A stretch of DNA of 64,000 nucleotides from Flectobacillus sp. BAB-3569 (lineage in GTDB: Bacteria; Bacteroidota; Bacteroidia; Cytophagales; Spirosomataceae): the NCBI RefSeq assembly GCF_002270355.1, contig NZ_NJFZ01000001.1, forward strand, positions 43,501 through 107,500, written 5' to 3'. Of the stretch, positions 29,582-39,032 are shown in pieces. Every line of letters starts with the position of its first letter. The first letter of the stretch is position 1. A program made the position numbers and the translations under genes. The notes beneath the pieces are model-generated. The model ran no database searches. It had not been told where the DNA came from and saw nothing but the letters and a program-made list of their open reading frames with translations.

Positions 29582-30742
29582 TTAGTTCGCTGATACTTTT
29601 GGTGCTGAATTTAAGTTTGCTTGCAAAGAAACTCTAAGTGTGTTGGCCAATGGGCTTCCACTTCCAGTAGGAACCAAGTATGAGAAATCTAAACTATATT
29701 TTTTCTCAATTTTGATACCAAAACCAACTGTTGCGTATTTACGGTTACCTTTCCATCCATTTTCGTAGAAGTAACCAACACGTCCAGCAAACATATCATT
29801 ATACAAATATTCTGTACCGAATGAAACATTAACTTCCTTCAATTCTTCGCTGAAACCACCTGGTGCATCACCAAATGAACCCAAGATACCACCAATAGCA
29901 GTAGAAGGCTGAATTAATTTACCATTTGAATCATACTTTGGAGTTGGCACCATCAATTTATTGATATCCAATGTCAAAGTAAGCTTGTTACTAGCATCGA
30001 TAGAGTTGATAGCAGCAAAACCAGCCTTTAAGTTAGTTGGAATGAAGTTAGATTCATTACCACCATAAGATACACGACCAGAAATGTTTTGGATTGCTAC
30101 CCCCCAGTTGTAATTCCAAGGCTTATCAGTTTTGGATGTATGGAAAATACCAATATCCGCAGCTACAGAGTTTACTGGTTGAGCAGTAAATGTACCACCT
30201 GATGAGTTAGTTACCGTTCCGTTAAACAATGTAGAGTTGATATATTTGATATTAACCCCCAAACCTAGTTTATCAGATAACTTACGAGAATAAGAACCTG
30301 TAAGGGCATATTCTTTTGAGTTGAAATTACCTAGAATAGAACCATTGTTATCAGTTTGTTGGAATACTCCCATGTCAAAATAATGGAGAGATAGTCCAAT
30401 TACATCGCCACCTTTTAATTTTTTGTATCCGCTAACATTTAGGAGAGCCATGTCATTTACCAATTGGCGAAGCCATGGAGTGTATGATAAAGAAACACCA
30501 ATATCTTTGTTAGAGAAAGGCATTTTACCTGGATTCCAAAAAATTGCATTAGCATCACCATCAGCGTTTGATGTTGCCACACCAGCGTCACCCATACCGG
30601 CAGCACGTGCATCTGGAGTTTGAATTAAAGAAGTAATTACCGGTGACGGTGCATTTCTAACTTGAGCTACAACACTTGCAGCAGACATTGTCAATCCAAG
30701 CATCAAAGACGCTCTTAGAGCGTTTGTAACTTTTCTAATCAT
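29582..30742 (-). CDS. porV: Type IX secretion system outer-membrane protein PorV (LptO family)
   Basis: PorV is a 14-strand outer-membrane barrel that takes T9SS cargo from the translocon to the PorU sortase. The 386 residues have a signal peptide ending AASVVAQ. The PorV hallmark is at the mature N-terminus: SPVITSLIQTPDARAAGMGDAGVATS (about 33-59), followed by ANAIFWNPGKMPF. Barrel strands continue to a C-terminal strand ending NTLRVSLQANLN. It lies 96 nt downstream of porU on the same strand, the conserved porU-porV order of the phylum. Confidence 0.95.
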   Translation of the reverse strand: MIRKVTNALRASLMLGLTMSAASVVAQVRNAPSPVITSLIQTPDARAAGMGDAGVATSNADGDANAIFWNPGKMPFSNKDIGVSLSYTPWLRQLVNDMALLNVSGYKKLKGGDVIGLSLHYFDMGVFQQTDNNGSILGNFNSKEYALTGSYSRKLSDKLGLGVNIKYINSTLFNGTVTNSSGGTFTAQPVNSVAADIGIFHTSKTDKPWNYNWGVAIQNISGRVSYGGNESNFIPTNLKAGFAAINSIDASNKLTLTLDINKLMVPTPKYDSNGKLIQPSTAIGGILGSFGDAPGGFSEELKEVNVSFGTEYLYNDMFAGRVGYFYENGWKGNRKYATVGFGIKIEKKYSLDFSYLVPTGSGSPLANTLRVSLQANLNSAPKVSAN

Positions 30743-30780
30743 TGTTTTTAAAGTTAAAGTTGTTCGGATGAGGCACGTTC

Positions 30781-30788
30781 CAAAAGTA
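30781..30788 (-). promoter_or_regulatory. TAnnTTTG-type -7 box before porV
   Basis: TACTTTTG on the minus strand lies 38 nt upstream of the porV start, inside the porU-porV gap. It suggests porV can be transcribed separately. The -33 element is weak. Confidence 0.35.
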
Positions 30789-30838
30789 ATATATTTTTAT
30801 GCTAAACAGAAGCCATGCCCTAAAATCCTTTACTTAAA

Positions 30839-33800
30839 TTATTTAACGGATACCAATTTGCCGTTTGCTGAAGCCTGATATGATATTGTTCGTGACTTTA
30901 CAAAAATACGATAAAAGTAAACATCTCTTACAATCCTACCAGAATCTTCTGATAAATCCCAATAAATTTTGTCATAGGGACTCGAAATGTCGTATGCTTG
31001 TTGAGAAATCTCTTTGACAAGTGTTCCTCTGGAATCAAAAATTTGGAGAGTAATATCTACATCATCGCCCTCTCTATTGTGCTCAAAACTGAAATATACC
31101 TTATCAATGAATGGGTTAGGAAAGGACTTGATATTTTTTAAGGAAGAGATGTTATCTTGGACAACCTTAAATCGCAACGAGTTTTCTGATGAATTATTGT
31201 ATGTATCCCAAACTTTTATTGATAATTTATGATCTCCCTCTGCGAGACCTTTAAAATCATAGATAATATTGCCTTGTTGGTAGGTATTAAGCGCACTTGT
31301 ATAGTACTGATTTAGTATTACTTGAGTACTATCATCGAGCGTTAATAGTATTTGATGACCTAAGCCGTCTGTTGCAATATTAATGCCACTTTCATCTTCT
31401 AAATCTACTAATAGCCGAGGATTAGGCGTTGTAATATACGTCTCTTTTTCAATTTTTTCATCTAAATATAAATGAATTTTTGGTCCTGTATTATCAACTT
31501 TCTGAATTTTACCAGAACCTCCTATCATTGGTCTTTCAAAACCGATTGCATCTGCTAATCCTGTGCTGCTTTGGGCATATAATGAAAACTTTCCTTCCCC
31601 ATATTGATAATTAATATCCTTCGGTAATACAACAGTTGTTTCAAATCGCCCTTTACTTACAGTAGCAGTGCCCTTGAATAAAATGTTATTGTAATCAAGG
31701 TAAACAAATGGGGCATTGTTAGCACCAAGAGTACTTACTTTTTGTGCTTTATCATACAGGATTATTTGTACTGTTCCACTAAACTGTGTGTCGACAATCC
31801 CACTATTGGCTCGAACTTTTCCCACAATACGAACCTGTTCCAATGCTTTGAGGGTATCTGTCAGCCCTCTACCTTGTACAAGCATACTGTCGATGGTAAT
31901 CTTTTGTTGTGGATACAATAACTGCATAGATGGGTCGCCCAACAGACTAAAATTTCGATTCACAACTCCTACGACACTGGCATTCTTTGTACTTCTGACA
32001 ATATCTCCTAGGCGTTGCGTTGCCTGAGCGTTGGTAGGAAATACATTTTGATAGAATGCTTCGTTGATTAAATAATTTGTACTTTGATAAACAGGACGGG
32101 TTGTCGTTAATAGCGCAATTGCTCCTCCTCGATTGCTCAATAGTGCTAATTCGGCTCCTGAAACCTGATTGGGATCATCATACCGACCAAACTGGCAGGT
32201 GGCTGTAAGCATCACGGGTAGATTTTTGAGATTGCTCAATTTATCAATATCATTAATCGTTAAAATCTGCTCTTCAGTCCATCCTGTTTCGGCACCATGT
32301 CCATTATAATTTACTATCAAAGATCCATTTTGTAGTGCTTGAAAGAGGGCATCTTTAGCTTGAGGACTTCTTTGTCCCTCAGCCAAAGACAATAAGGGAT
32401 AATTATCTAAATAAATCTTTTGACTTTGATAGGAGGGGTAAAGTTTCTCTACTAGTTGAGAAAAATCTTCTGCATCGCCTTGATGTAGGTTGCCATCGCC
32501 ATTATCTGCCACAAAAGTGATTTTTGAACGCCAATCTCCTGCTTTACTACTATTGTGATAAGAGATAAGCTTGGTCACTATATCATTTGCTTCTGCCTTG
32601 GTTTTCACAGGTAGACGACCTACGCCAATATCGAGGGTATGATTACCATTGGCATTTTCTTCCCAATCTCCTTCCTCTGCTTCCAAAAATCCAAAGTAAT
32701 CGTCGGATGCATAGCTTAAGATAGGGTGTAGCGATTCTCTACTTTGATAAGCAGGTATATAGATATTTTTGACCTCATCTCCAACGACCTGACTTCGTCT
32801 TTTGAAATCATAGGACGCATCACCTAACAAGAGTAAGTATTTTAGTTTGGTTGGATTTTGATCGTATAAGTATTTTACAAAATCACGAATCGCTGTAATG
32901 TCTTGCTTCCCAGAAGAAAATTCGTTGTAAATACTTTCTTTGGTCGCCACTACTACATCAAGTTTATCATGGCTACGTCTGAAGTTTGCCAAAGCTTCAG
33001 CACTATTTTGAATGGATACTCCACAGACAATTACCAAATCTGGCGTTTTGAGTCCATGCAAATTTTGATTATCTATTTTAGTACTAAAAGCGGGTTGCAG
33101 TGCGCTTGATTCTCTAAAAAGAATATATTCTTGCAAATTGCTTTGTGTTCCTGAAATGGTCCAACCTTCGCTATTTTGAGTTAGTGTTTGATTCACAGGA
33201 ACAGTAGGATTGGTAATATTCCAGACAGAAAGAGTGTTGTCGGTATCCGAAATTTGCCACTGAAAGTCTTTATATTGAAGTTGCTCAAATGCCCTAAATC
33301 GTAGGGATGTTGCGTTGTTGAGCTTGATATTCCTTTTGAGTTGGATACTCAGAAAATTCAAAAAGGCACCACCCGATGTAAGATTTTTTCTGTCGAAAGT
33401 CAATCCTACATTAATGACATCCGAAGTAACTAATCCACTATTGATACTAAAAATATTTTTTGCTGCTTTTCCTTTATAATCATAGGTACTTGCCGTGATA
33501 CCATCCATATTTTGTGTGCCCACAGCTTGATTATTCATCGTAAGATTAAAAGCTGTCGTGCCATACGAGGTATTGAGTACCGACGATGTTAAGGATATTT
33601 GCGAGTTACTGGCTATGCCTTGACCGACAAAACTAAAAACCTGTTGACTATTGGCGATAAATTCCTCTCCGTACCACTCTTGTCCAGAACCTGCAAATGG
33701 GGCTTGCGCCAAAATATTACGTTTATCTATTTCATGAAATTGATAATCATCAAAAAGGCGAATCGTATTGGTAGACTTAACATCTGTAGCAGTTTTAATT

Positions 33801-34252
33801 CTTTGTCCATTACCACTCGATACAGTCAGAAAGTAATAGGTTGTGTCGGAATAAGTATTGATTTGATGAGAAATTTGCTTCTGAGCATTATCAAAAATCA
33901 GTTGCTGGGGTGCTTCTCCATAAAAAAGAATATAATCTGTATCATCCCACTTACCATCTTGTTCGCCTCGAACCAAAATTGCGTTTTCAATTAAGTCGCT
34001 AGGGCGATAGGTGCTATTTTTTTGAGGTAACATTTTACCACCATTACCATATAATTTAAGATTCTGTGGTGTGATTTGACTCAAAGACCATCCTGCTTTG
34101 CTTAAAATGTCTTTATCAATTTTATATATACCACTTTGTGTAACGCCAACTTTTATCCAGTTACCCTCCGAAAGTACGCTTTTTTGAGCTATGCCTTCAT
34201 TAGTATAAATTATTAAAACTATCAAGATTAATGCCTTCAACCAGTTTTTCAT
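30839..34252 (-). CDS. porU: Type IX secretion system sortase PorU
   Basis: PorU is a gingipain-like C25 cysteine protease at the cell surface. It removes the C-terminal signal of T9SS cargo and attaches the product to anionic LPS. The 1137 residues match the family. A signal peptide (to EGIAQ) is followed by N-terminal sandwich regions. The C25 domain has the catalytic pair in NYNGHGAETGW (H652) and TATCQFGRYDDP (C686). The C-terminal part carries Ig-like domains and ends with a T9SS-type domain (FPNPFIDKVYFSFEH onward, with IYFYRIFVK-like strands). It lies 27 nt after the SprT-like gene and 96 nt before porV. Confidence 0.96.
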   Translation of the reverse strand: MKNWLKALILIVLIIYTNEGIAQKSVLSEGNWIKVGVTQSGIYKIDKDILSKAGWSLSQITPQNLKLYGNGGKMLPQKNSTYRPSDLIENAILVRGEQDGKWDDTDYILFYGEAPQQLIFDNAQKQISHQINTYSDTTYYFLTVSSGNGQRIKTATDVKSTNTIRLFDDYQFHEIDKRNILAQAPFAGSGQEWYGEEFIANSQQVFSFVGQGIASNSQISLTSSVLNTSYGTTAFNLTMNNQAVGTQNMDGITASTYDYKGKAAKNIFSINSGLVTSDVINVGLTFDRKNLTSGGAFLNFLSIQLKRNIKLNNATSLRFRAFEQLQYKDFQWQISDTDNTLSVWNITNPTVPVNQTLTQNSEGWTISGTQSNLQEYILFRESSALQPAFSTKIDNQNLHGLKTPDLVIVCGVSIQNSAEALANFRRSHDKLDVVVATKESIYNEFSSGKQDITAIRDFVKYLYDQNPTKLKYLLLLGDASYDFKRRSQVVGDEVKNIYIPAYQSRESLHPILSYASDDYFGFLEAEEGDWEENANGNHTLDIGVGRLPVKTKAEANDIVTKLISYHNSSKAGDWRSKITFVADNGDGNLHQGDAEDFSQLVEKLYPSYQSQKIYLDNYPLLSLAEGQRSPQAKDALFQALQNGSLIVNYNGHGAETGWTEEQILTINDIDKLSNLKNLPVMLTATCQFGRYDDPNQVSGAELALLSNRGGAIALLTTTRPVYQSTNYLINEAFYQNVFPTNAQATQRLGDIVRSTKNASVVGVVNRNFSLLGDPSMQLLYPQQKITIDSMLVQGRGLTDTLKALEQVRIVGKVRANSGIVDTQFSGTVQIILYDKAQKVSTLGANNAPFVYLDYNNILFKGTATVSKGRFETTVVLPKDINYQYGEGKFSLYAQSSTGLADAIGFERPMIGGSGKIQKVDNTGPKIHLYLDEKIEKETYITTPNPRLLVDLEDESGINIATDGLGHQILLTLDDSTQVILNQYYTSALNTYQQGNIIYDFKGLAEGDHKLSIKVWDTYNNSSENSLRFKVVQDNISSLKNIKSFPNPFIDKVYFSFEHNREGDDVDITLQIFDSRGTLVKEISQQAYDISSPYDKIYWDLSEDSGRIVRDVYFYRIFVKSRTISYQASANGKLVSVK

Positions 34253-34279
34253 CTTTTTTCTATTAGCCTTCCTTTCTAT

Positions 34280-34888
34280 TTATAACAATTTGACTAGCGC
34301 ATTCGCTGCTACTACATAACGTTTTCCTGTTGTAGTTTCGGTACATAAAAAGCGAGTTCTTCTAAGTTCACCTTTTACAAAGCTTCTACCATTGACAATA
34401 AAACTTTTACCTACTTCAACTTGGGTTAAAGGAATATGTTCATCGAGAAGAATTGGGGTATCAAATGCTCGGAGCGCATTACTCAAAGGAATACAACCTT
34501 GTGTACTTGCAGAAGGGTTTTCTAAATAGGCAGTTAATGGAGATAGAATACTATCAGGAAAAACTTCTGTGTTGAGGATTGGGAGAAATAGCTTTTTGAA
34601 CATCATCTTCCATTCTTTCCCGTGAGGCTCTTTACGGCGTTTGTAATGTGTAAAAGTTACTAGATGCGCTACTTCATGGATATAGGTAATGGTAAATGCG
34701 TATGGATTGAGATTCTGATTAACGGTTATCTGATGACCACTTTCACGACGAAAAGAATAATCACCTAATTTGGAGTTGCGAGGACGAGTTATCTTAAAAT
34801 GGAATTGATGTTTTTTCCAAAGTTGGAAACAGTAAGGTACAGCCTCAGTGGGAAAATACTGTTGAAAGGTGGCGTAATCGTTTTTCAT
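34280..34888 (-). CDS. SprT-like zinc metalloprotease domain protein
   Basis: The 202-residue protein has a SprT/Spartan-like core. The zinc motif is HEVAH (71-75) in a TITYIHEVAHLVTF helix, with a probable third ligand H89 in EPHGKEWK. No C-terminal zinc ribbon is seen; instead a small strand-rich tail (VGKSFIVNGRSFVKGELRRTR) follows. The substrate is unknown. SprT-like proteins in eukaryotes cut DNA-protein crosslinks, but that role is not shown here. It precedes porU by 27 nt and probably shares its transcript. Confidence 0.85.
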   Translation of the reverse strand: MKNDYATFQQYFPTEAVPYCFQLWKKHQFHFKITRPRNSKLGDYSFRRESGHQITVNQNLNPYAFTITYIHEVAHLVTFTHYKRRKEPHGKEWKMMFKKLFLPILNTEVFPDSILSPLTAYLENPSASTQGCIPLSNALRAFDTPILLDEHIPLTQVEVGKSFIVNGRSFVKGELRRTRFLCTETTTGKRYVVAANALVKLL

Positions 34889-34927
34889 GACTCTAATATA
34901 CAGAAAAACAGAAGGACTATAAAAGTA

Positions 34928-34954
34928 AAAAGCCTCATTCTAAATGAGGCTTTT
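34928..34954. terminator. Terminator after the small lipoprotein gene
   Basis: A perfect 12-bp stem (AAAAGCCTCATT / AATGAGGCTTTT) has a CTA loop. It lies 30 nt past the lipoprotein stop at 34985, with T-rich sequence on both strands. Confidence 0.85.
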
Positions 34955-34984
34955 CCAAATTTCTTTCGAAATCGTTCAGGAATA

Positions 34985-35170
34985 CTAGTGAGCAGCAGGA
35001 GCAGCAGCAGTATCAACAGCAGCTGAATCAGCAGCAGCAGTGTCAACAGCAACAGTAGTATCTACAGCTGTAGCAGCTGAATCAACAGCAGTAGTTTCAG
35101 CTTTCTTCTCTGAACAAGCAGCCAATGACATCATACCAGCTACTAATGCGAATGCGAACAATTTTTTCAT
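34985..35170 (-). CDS. Small Ala/Thr/Asp-rich lipoprotein
   Basis: The 61-residue product has a classic lipoprotein signal MKKLFAFALVAGMMSLAAC, with lipobox LAAC and the acylated Cys at residue 19. The mature part is low complexity: repeated blocks of Ala, Val, Thr and Asp (DSAATAVDTTVAVDTAA) with no predicted fold, like small periplasmic tethers or stress-type lipoproteins of Bacteroidota. No function can be assigned. It has one of the best promoters in the window (35200-35230) and its own terminator, so it is likely a strongly expressed single gene. Confidence 0.85.
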   Translation of the reverse strand: MKKLFAFALVAGMMSLAACSEKKAETTAVDSAATAVDTTVAVDTAAADSAAVDTAAAPAAH

Positions 35171-35199
35171 TTCTTTTGTGGTGTTTAAGGTTTGAGTTA

Positions 35200-35230
35200 C
35201 AAAGTTAAGTACAACTTATATTCCCTCCAA
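35200..35230 (-). promoter_or_regulatory. Complete Bacteroidota promoter before the small lipoprotein gene
   Basis: On the minus strand TTG (35230-35228), a 20-bp spacer and TAACTTTG (35207-35200) match both elements. The predicted leader is about 25 nt. Confidence 0.65.
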
Positions 35231-35486
35231 GTTATTGAGCAATAATTTTAATTAATTTTTAATAATTCCTGATAAATTCTTTATTTATTACTTTATTTTA
35301 TTTGAATAGTTATAATATTTGCTTGTAACCATCTAGTAAAAACATTAGAAAATTTTAATTTTTGCCTTTTAAGACACTAATTATGATGTGTTTACATCTT
35401 GATTTTGTGATATTTTTAGGGTCTTTAATTTTTCAAGAGCTTTTCAAGATAAATAGTGATGCAAATCTTGATACTGGATAAAATAT

Positions 35487-35523
35487 AAAAGTCCCTACTG
35501 AACATTTACCAGTAGGGACTTTT
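35487..35523. terminator. Terminator after the nuoKLMN-gtrA cluster
   Basis: Perfect 14-nt arms (35487-35500 and 35510-35523, core GTCCCTACTG) with a 9-nt loop lie 9 nt past the gtrA-like stop at 35533. The stem is flanked by A and T runs and may act both ways. Confidence 0.85.
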
Positions 35524-35532
35524 TAATGATAA

Positions 35533-36029
35533 TTATCGAATGAACGCCTTGAGTCTGTTATAAAAACCAGTACTTCTAAAAGTGAAGGTTTTGTGCATGA
35601 TGTAGTTAAAAACAAAACTAAATCCCATGCCTACAATTTGACATCCTAGCTCATTTGGATTAATACTTTTTTGTAAAATGGGCAAAGTAAATGTTCGCTC
35701 TCCTAGCATTTGATTTACGAATGATAGTGAAGCTACTGCAAAAAACCAAGTTACTCCCCACGAGCCAGCAGCTACCATCATGAATTTGACCATTTCACGA
35801 CGTGTTTGATTTGAGTTTCTTGCATCAAATGCAAACATTTTTGTGAGTGTGAATCCTACAAAAAAGAGATAATATATCCATAAGAAACAGATGCACCATA
35901 GGTTAAATCAAACTGATTTCTTAAAATACTACCTGACACTAATTGAACTACTGCTCCTGTACCTGCTACGAGAAAGTAAGCAATGAAATCTTTCTTGTTA
36001 AGCAGTTTTGATTGTTTTTGTTTTGACAC
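35533..36029 (-). CDS. GtrA-family membrane protein (frameshifted)
   Basis: GtrA-like proteins are small four-helix membrane proteins linked to flipping or transfer of lipid-linked sugars. The gene reads from a GTG at 36029 (VSKQKQSKLLNKKDFIAYFL), 2 nt after the nuoN stop, through two hydrophobic helices to SYGYIISFL and a TAG. The next frame continues with VGFTLTKMFAFDARNSNQT and two more helices, including the typical FVFNYIMHKTFTF C-terminal motif. Adding one base to the A6 run at 35860-35865 gives one protein of about 165 residues. The tight spacing suggests co-transcription with nuoN, although the function is unrelated to complex I. Confidence 0.75.
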
Positions 36030-36031
36030 TT

Positions 36032-37453
36032 TTAGAAAATATTTTTAACAAGATCTGGAGCAATACCCAATAGGATTGTCAAGGCTGTTGTTATAATCAA
36101 TGTAAGTTTATAAATCGGAGACAATTCAATTTTCTCTAAATCACCTTTCTTCAAATAGGCTGCAATGATTGGCTTAAAGTAGTAATAAATACCAACAGTA
36201 GACATCAAAATCGCTACAACTGCAATTGTTTTGAATAGACTAGATACATTACTAAAGGCATCTGCGAAAATAAAAAACTTACCAAAGAACCCTGCCGTAA
36301 GTGGAATACCTGCCAAAGACAACATTGATACCGCTAAAGCAAATGCTAGTAGTGGATTGTTTTTAGCAAGACCATTTAAAGCATTAAAGCTTTCGTCTGT
36401 TTTACCTGTTTTAGCCTGCGCTTCAGATACTGCCATTAATACTGCAAATGCAGAGATAGTAGCAATTGAATAAGCCAAAGAATAGAACAAGATTGAAGAA
36501 TTAGTAGTTGGAGTTTTGGCCAAAACGGTAATCAATAAATAACCAGCGTGTGAAATACTTGAGTATGCCAACATACGCTTGAAACTTTGTTGATAAACAG
36601 CCGTAATATTACCAATAAACAAAGTCAAACATGTAATATACACTAATGGATTACCCCACAAACCATACACCGCTGGAAATGAAATTGAAAGTAGACGGTA
36701 AGTAGCAGCTACACCAGCCGTTTTTACAACCGTCGACATGAATGCTGTAAAGATGCTTGGCGCTCCATCGTATACATCGGGCGTCCAGAAGTGGAAAGGA
36801 GCTGCCGAGATTTTGAATAGTAAACCAACGAAAATCAAAATGATACCACCGTAAAGAATAGGACCATAAGGATTCAACATGATATCTTGTAATTTGGCTT
36901 GATTAACCATATTGCCTATTCCATTGATATCGAAAGATCCTGTTGCTCCATAAACCAATGCAATACCAAATAGCATAATACCAGTAGCAAACGACCCCAT
37001 CAAGAAATACTTAAGAGCTGCTTCGTTTGATCGAAGATTACGTTTATCAGATCCTGTAAGTACGTACATCGCAACAGATAGAATCTCGATACCTACGAAT
37101 AACATAAACAAGCTTTGAAAAGTAACCATCATAATGGCTCCCACCACTGAAAAAAGCAAAATCGCATAATATTCAGCTGGGTGAGTATGCTCTTCATCTT
37201 CCCCAAAACCACGTGAAATTGCTACAACCAATGCCGTTGCTACCAAGATAATAGAGGTAAAGTTGATAGAAAGGTTATTAGTCTTGAGCATATTGTGAAA
37301 CCAATAGTACTCATGATTCCAGTCGGCTAGATTTAGCCCTAGAGCTATCAGAACGAATAGGAGGGTGGCTGGCAATAAGATTTTACGGTTGTTCAAAAAC
37401 CCTAAAAACAAATTGGAAATACCAAAGAGTGATAAAGCTATAATTGCGTTCAT
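36032..37453 (-). CDS. nuoN: NADH-quinone oxidoreductase subunit N
   Basis: NuoN is an antiporter-like proton-pumping subunit of the complex I membrane arm. The 473 residues form about 14 helices. Family features include FQSLFMLFVGIEILSVAMYVLTG with the membrane Glu, the ALKYFLMGSFATGIMLFGIALVYGATGS segment, PFHFWTPDVYDGAP (the discontinuous-helix Lys/His region) and KRMLAYSSISHAGY. It is 52 nt downstream of nuoM. The stop is immediately followed by the gtrA-like start. Confidence 0.96.
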   Translation of the reverse strand: MNAIIALSLFGISNLFLGFLNNRKILLPATLLFVLIALGLNLADWNHEYYWFHNMLKTNNLSINFTSIILVATALVVAISRGFGEDEEHTHPAEYYAILLFSVVGAIMMVTFQSLFMLFVGIEILSVAMYVLTGSDKRNLRSNEAALKYFLMGSFATGIMLFGIALVYGATGSFDINGIGNMVNQAKLQDIMLNPYGPILYGGIILIFVGLLFKISAAPFHFWTPDVYDGAPSIFTAFMSTVVKTAGVAATYRLLSISFPAVYGLWGNPLVYITCLTLFIGNITAVYQQSFKRMLAYSSISHAGYLLITVLAKTPTTNSSILFYSLAYSIATISAFAVLMAVSEAQAKTGKTDESFNALNGLAKNNPLLAFALAVSMLSLAGIPLTAGFFGKFFIFADAFSNVSSLFKTIAVVAILMSTVGIYYYFKPIIAAYLKKGDLEKIELSPIYKLTLIITTALTILLGIAPDLVKNIF

Positions 37454-37505
37454 ATCTGCTATATCCTAAGTCTGACAGCAGAACCATCAGACTTGATTAA
37501 ATTTC

Positions 37506-38957
37506 TTACTTATTTATGATTGATAACAATTGACTTACCGCAGGCTCAGAAGCTTTCAGTATGATATTAGGCACAATACCTAATACAATTACTAATGTTG
37601 CAATTGGCAATAAAGTAGCTCTTTCTGTCAAGCCAAGGTCTTCAAATCCTTCAGTCAATGAAGTAGTTGTTCCAAACATTGATTTTTGTACTAAGCGTAG
37701 CATATACACTGCACCAAGGATAATTGTAAGTCCTGCAACTGCCCCCATCCAAGCGTTGTACTCAAATACGCCTTTCAATAACAAGAATTCACCAACGAAT
37801 CCATTTGTTAATGGTAATGCTACTGAGCCCAACATGATGATAATAAATAATACCGTCAATTGTGGGGTAGTTTGGGTAATACCTCCTAAGCTAGATAATT
37901 CACGAGACTTGGTACGTTGTTGGATGATTTCTACGACGAAGAATAAACCCACTACGTTGATACCGTGCGCAAGCATTTGAATTAACGAACCTTGAATACC
38001 GTCTAAGTTGCCAGAGAAAATACCTGCTGCCATAAGGCCAACGTGTGCGAAAGATGAATAAGCAATCAAACGCTTCATATCTTTTTGCTGAATGGCGATG
38101 ATTGAACCATATACGATTCCGATAATGGCCAAAACAACAGCAACTGTCCCCCATGCTTTAACGCCTAGTGGTGCAATTGGTAACAATAAACGAATCAAAC
38201 CATAAGTACCCATTTTCAACATAATACCTGACAATAACATTGTACCAGCCGTTGGAGCTTCAACGTATGTGTCTGGTTGCCATGTGTGGAATGGGAATAA
38301 AGGCATTTTGATAGCAAAAGCTATAAAGAACGCCCAGAAGATAAAGCCTTGTTGAGACGCATCAAGTAATCTCGCTGTTTCGTACAATGCTGTAATTTCA
38401 GAACTATGTGTTGGCGTTTTGATGTACAAATAAACCAAAGCTAACAACATAAATAATGATCCGAAAATAGTATAAACGAAGAACTTGAAAGTTACTTTGA
38501 TTCTATTTTCACCACCCCAAATTGCTGCAATGAAGTAAATTGGGATAAGGGCTGCTTCGAAAAAGAAATAGAACAAGAAAGCATCTTTTGCAGTGAATAC
38601 ACCTACTAAACCCGCTTGCATAAACAAGATGAGTGAGTAGAATGTAGATGCTTTTTCGTAGTTGTTTTGAAAAGTTGATAGAATAATAAAAGGCACTACC
38701 AACGTTGTAAGGCTCACCAAAATAAGGCTGATGCCATCGATACCCACTGAGAATTTGATGCCTGCTGATGCAATCCAATTATACGATACGCCAAACTGGC
38801 TGGTAGCGTCTGGTACAAAAGCAAAGAATGTATAAGCTCCTAAAGCTAGCTCGACTAATGCGGCTACCAAAGCTATAACTTTCGCATTTTCTCCTTTCGT
38901 GCTAAGGGTCAACAACCCTGCGATAATGGGAAGAAGTATGAGTGTAAGTGTTAACAT
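37506..38957 (-). CDS. nuoM: NADH-quinone oxidoreductase subunit M
   Basis: NuoM is the second antiporter-like subunit of complex I. The 483 residues include NFYSLILFMQ-type helices, the FFEAALIPIYFIAAIWGG motif with the essential Glu, PLFPFHTWQPDTYVEAPTAGTMLLSG and KRLIAYSSFAHVGLMAAG. It lies between nuoL (75 nt upstream) and nuoN (52 nt downstream). Confidence 0.97.
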   Translation of the reverse strand: MLTLTLILLPIIAGLLTLSTKGENAKVIALVAALVELALGAYTFFAFVPDATSQFGVSYNWIASAGIKFSVGIDGISLILVSLTTLVVPFIILSTFQNNYEKASTFYSLILFMQAGLVGVFTAKDAFLFYFFFEAALIPIYFIAAIWGGENRIKVTFKFFVYTIFGSLFMLLALVYLYIKTPTHSSEITALYETARLLDASQQGFIFWAFFIAFAIKMPLFPFHTWQPDTYVEAPTAGTMLLSGIMLKMGTYGLIRLLLPIAPLGVKAWGTVAVVLAIIGIVYGSIIAIQQKDMKRLIAYSSFAHVGLMAAGIFSGNLDGIQGSLIQMLAHGINVVGLFFVVEIIQQRTKSRELSSLGGITQTTPQLTVLFIIIMLGSVALPLTNGFVGEFLLLKGVFEYNAWMGAVAGLTIILGAVYMLRLVQKSMFGTTTSLTEGFEDLGLTERATLLPIATLVIVLGIVPNIILKASEPAVSQLLSIINK

Positions 38958-39032
38958 TATAAAAACGTTATCTGTTAATCATTCTATTTAGAAAAACTGT
39001 TCTGAAAACAGCTGAATACCTTCGGGGAAATA

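Larger units (their letters stand above)
35171..35532. other. AT-rich intergenic region upstream of the lipoprotein gene
   Basis: This 362-base stretch contains the lipoprotein promoter at one end and the gtrA/nuo terminator at the other. The middle (about 35235-35485) is very AT-rich and shows no coding frame or RNA structure that I can support. Confidence 0.5.

Noticed and set aside
34985..35160. GCAGCAG-like repeats that look like a repeat array
   Set aside because: They are codon-level repeats of Ala and neighbouring residues within a lipoprotein gene, irregular in spacing, and not a CRISPR or tandem-repeat locus.
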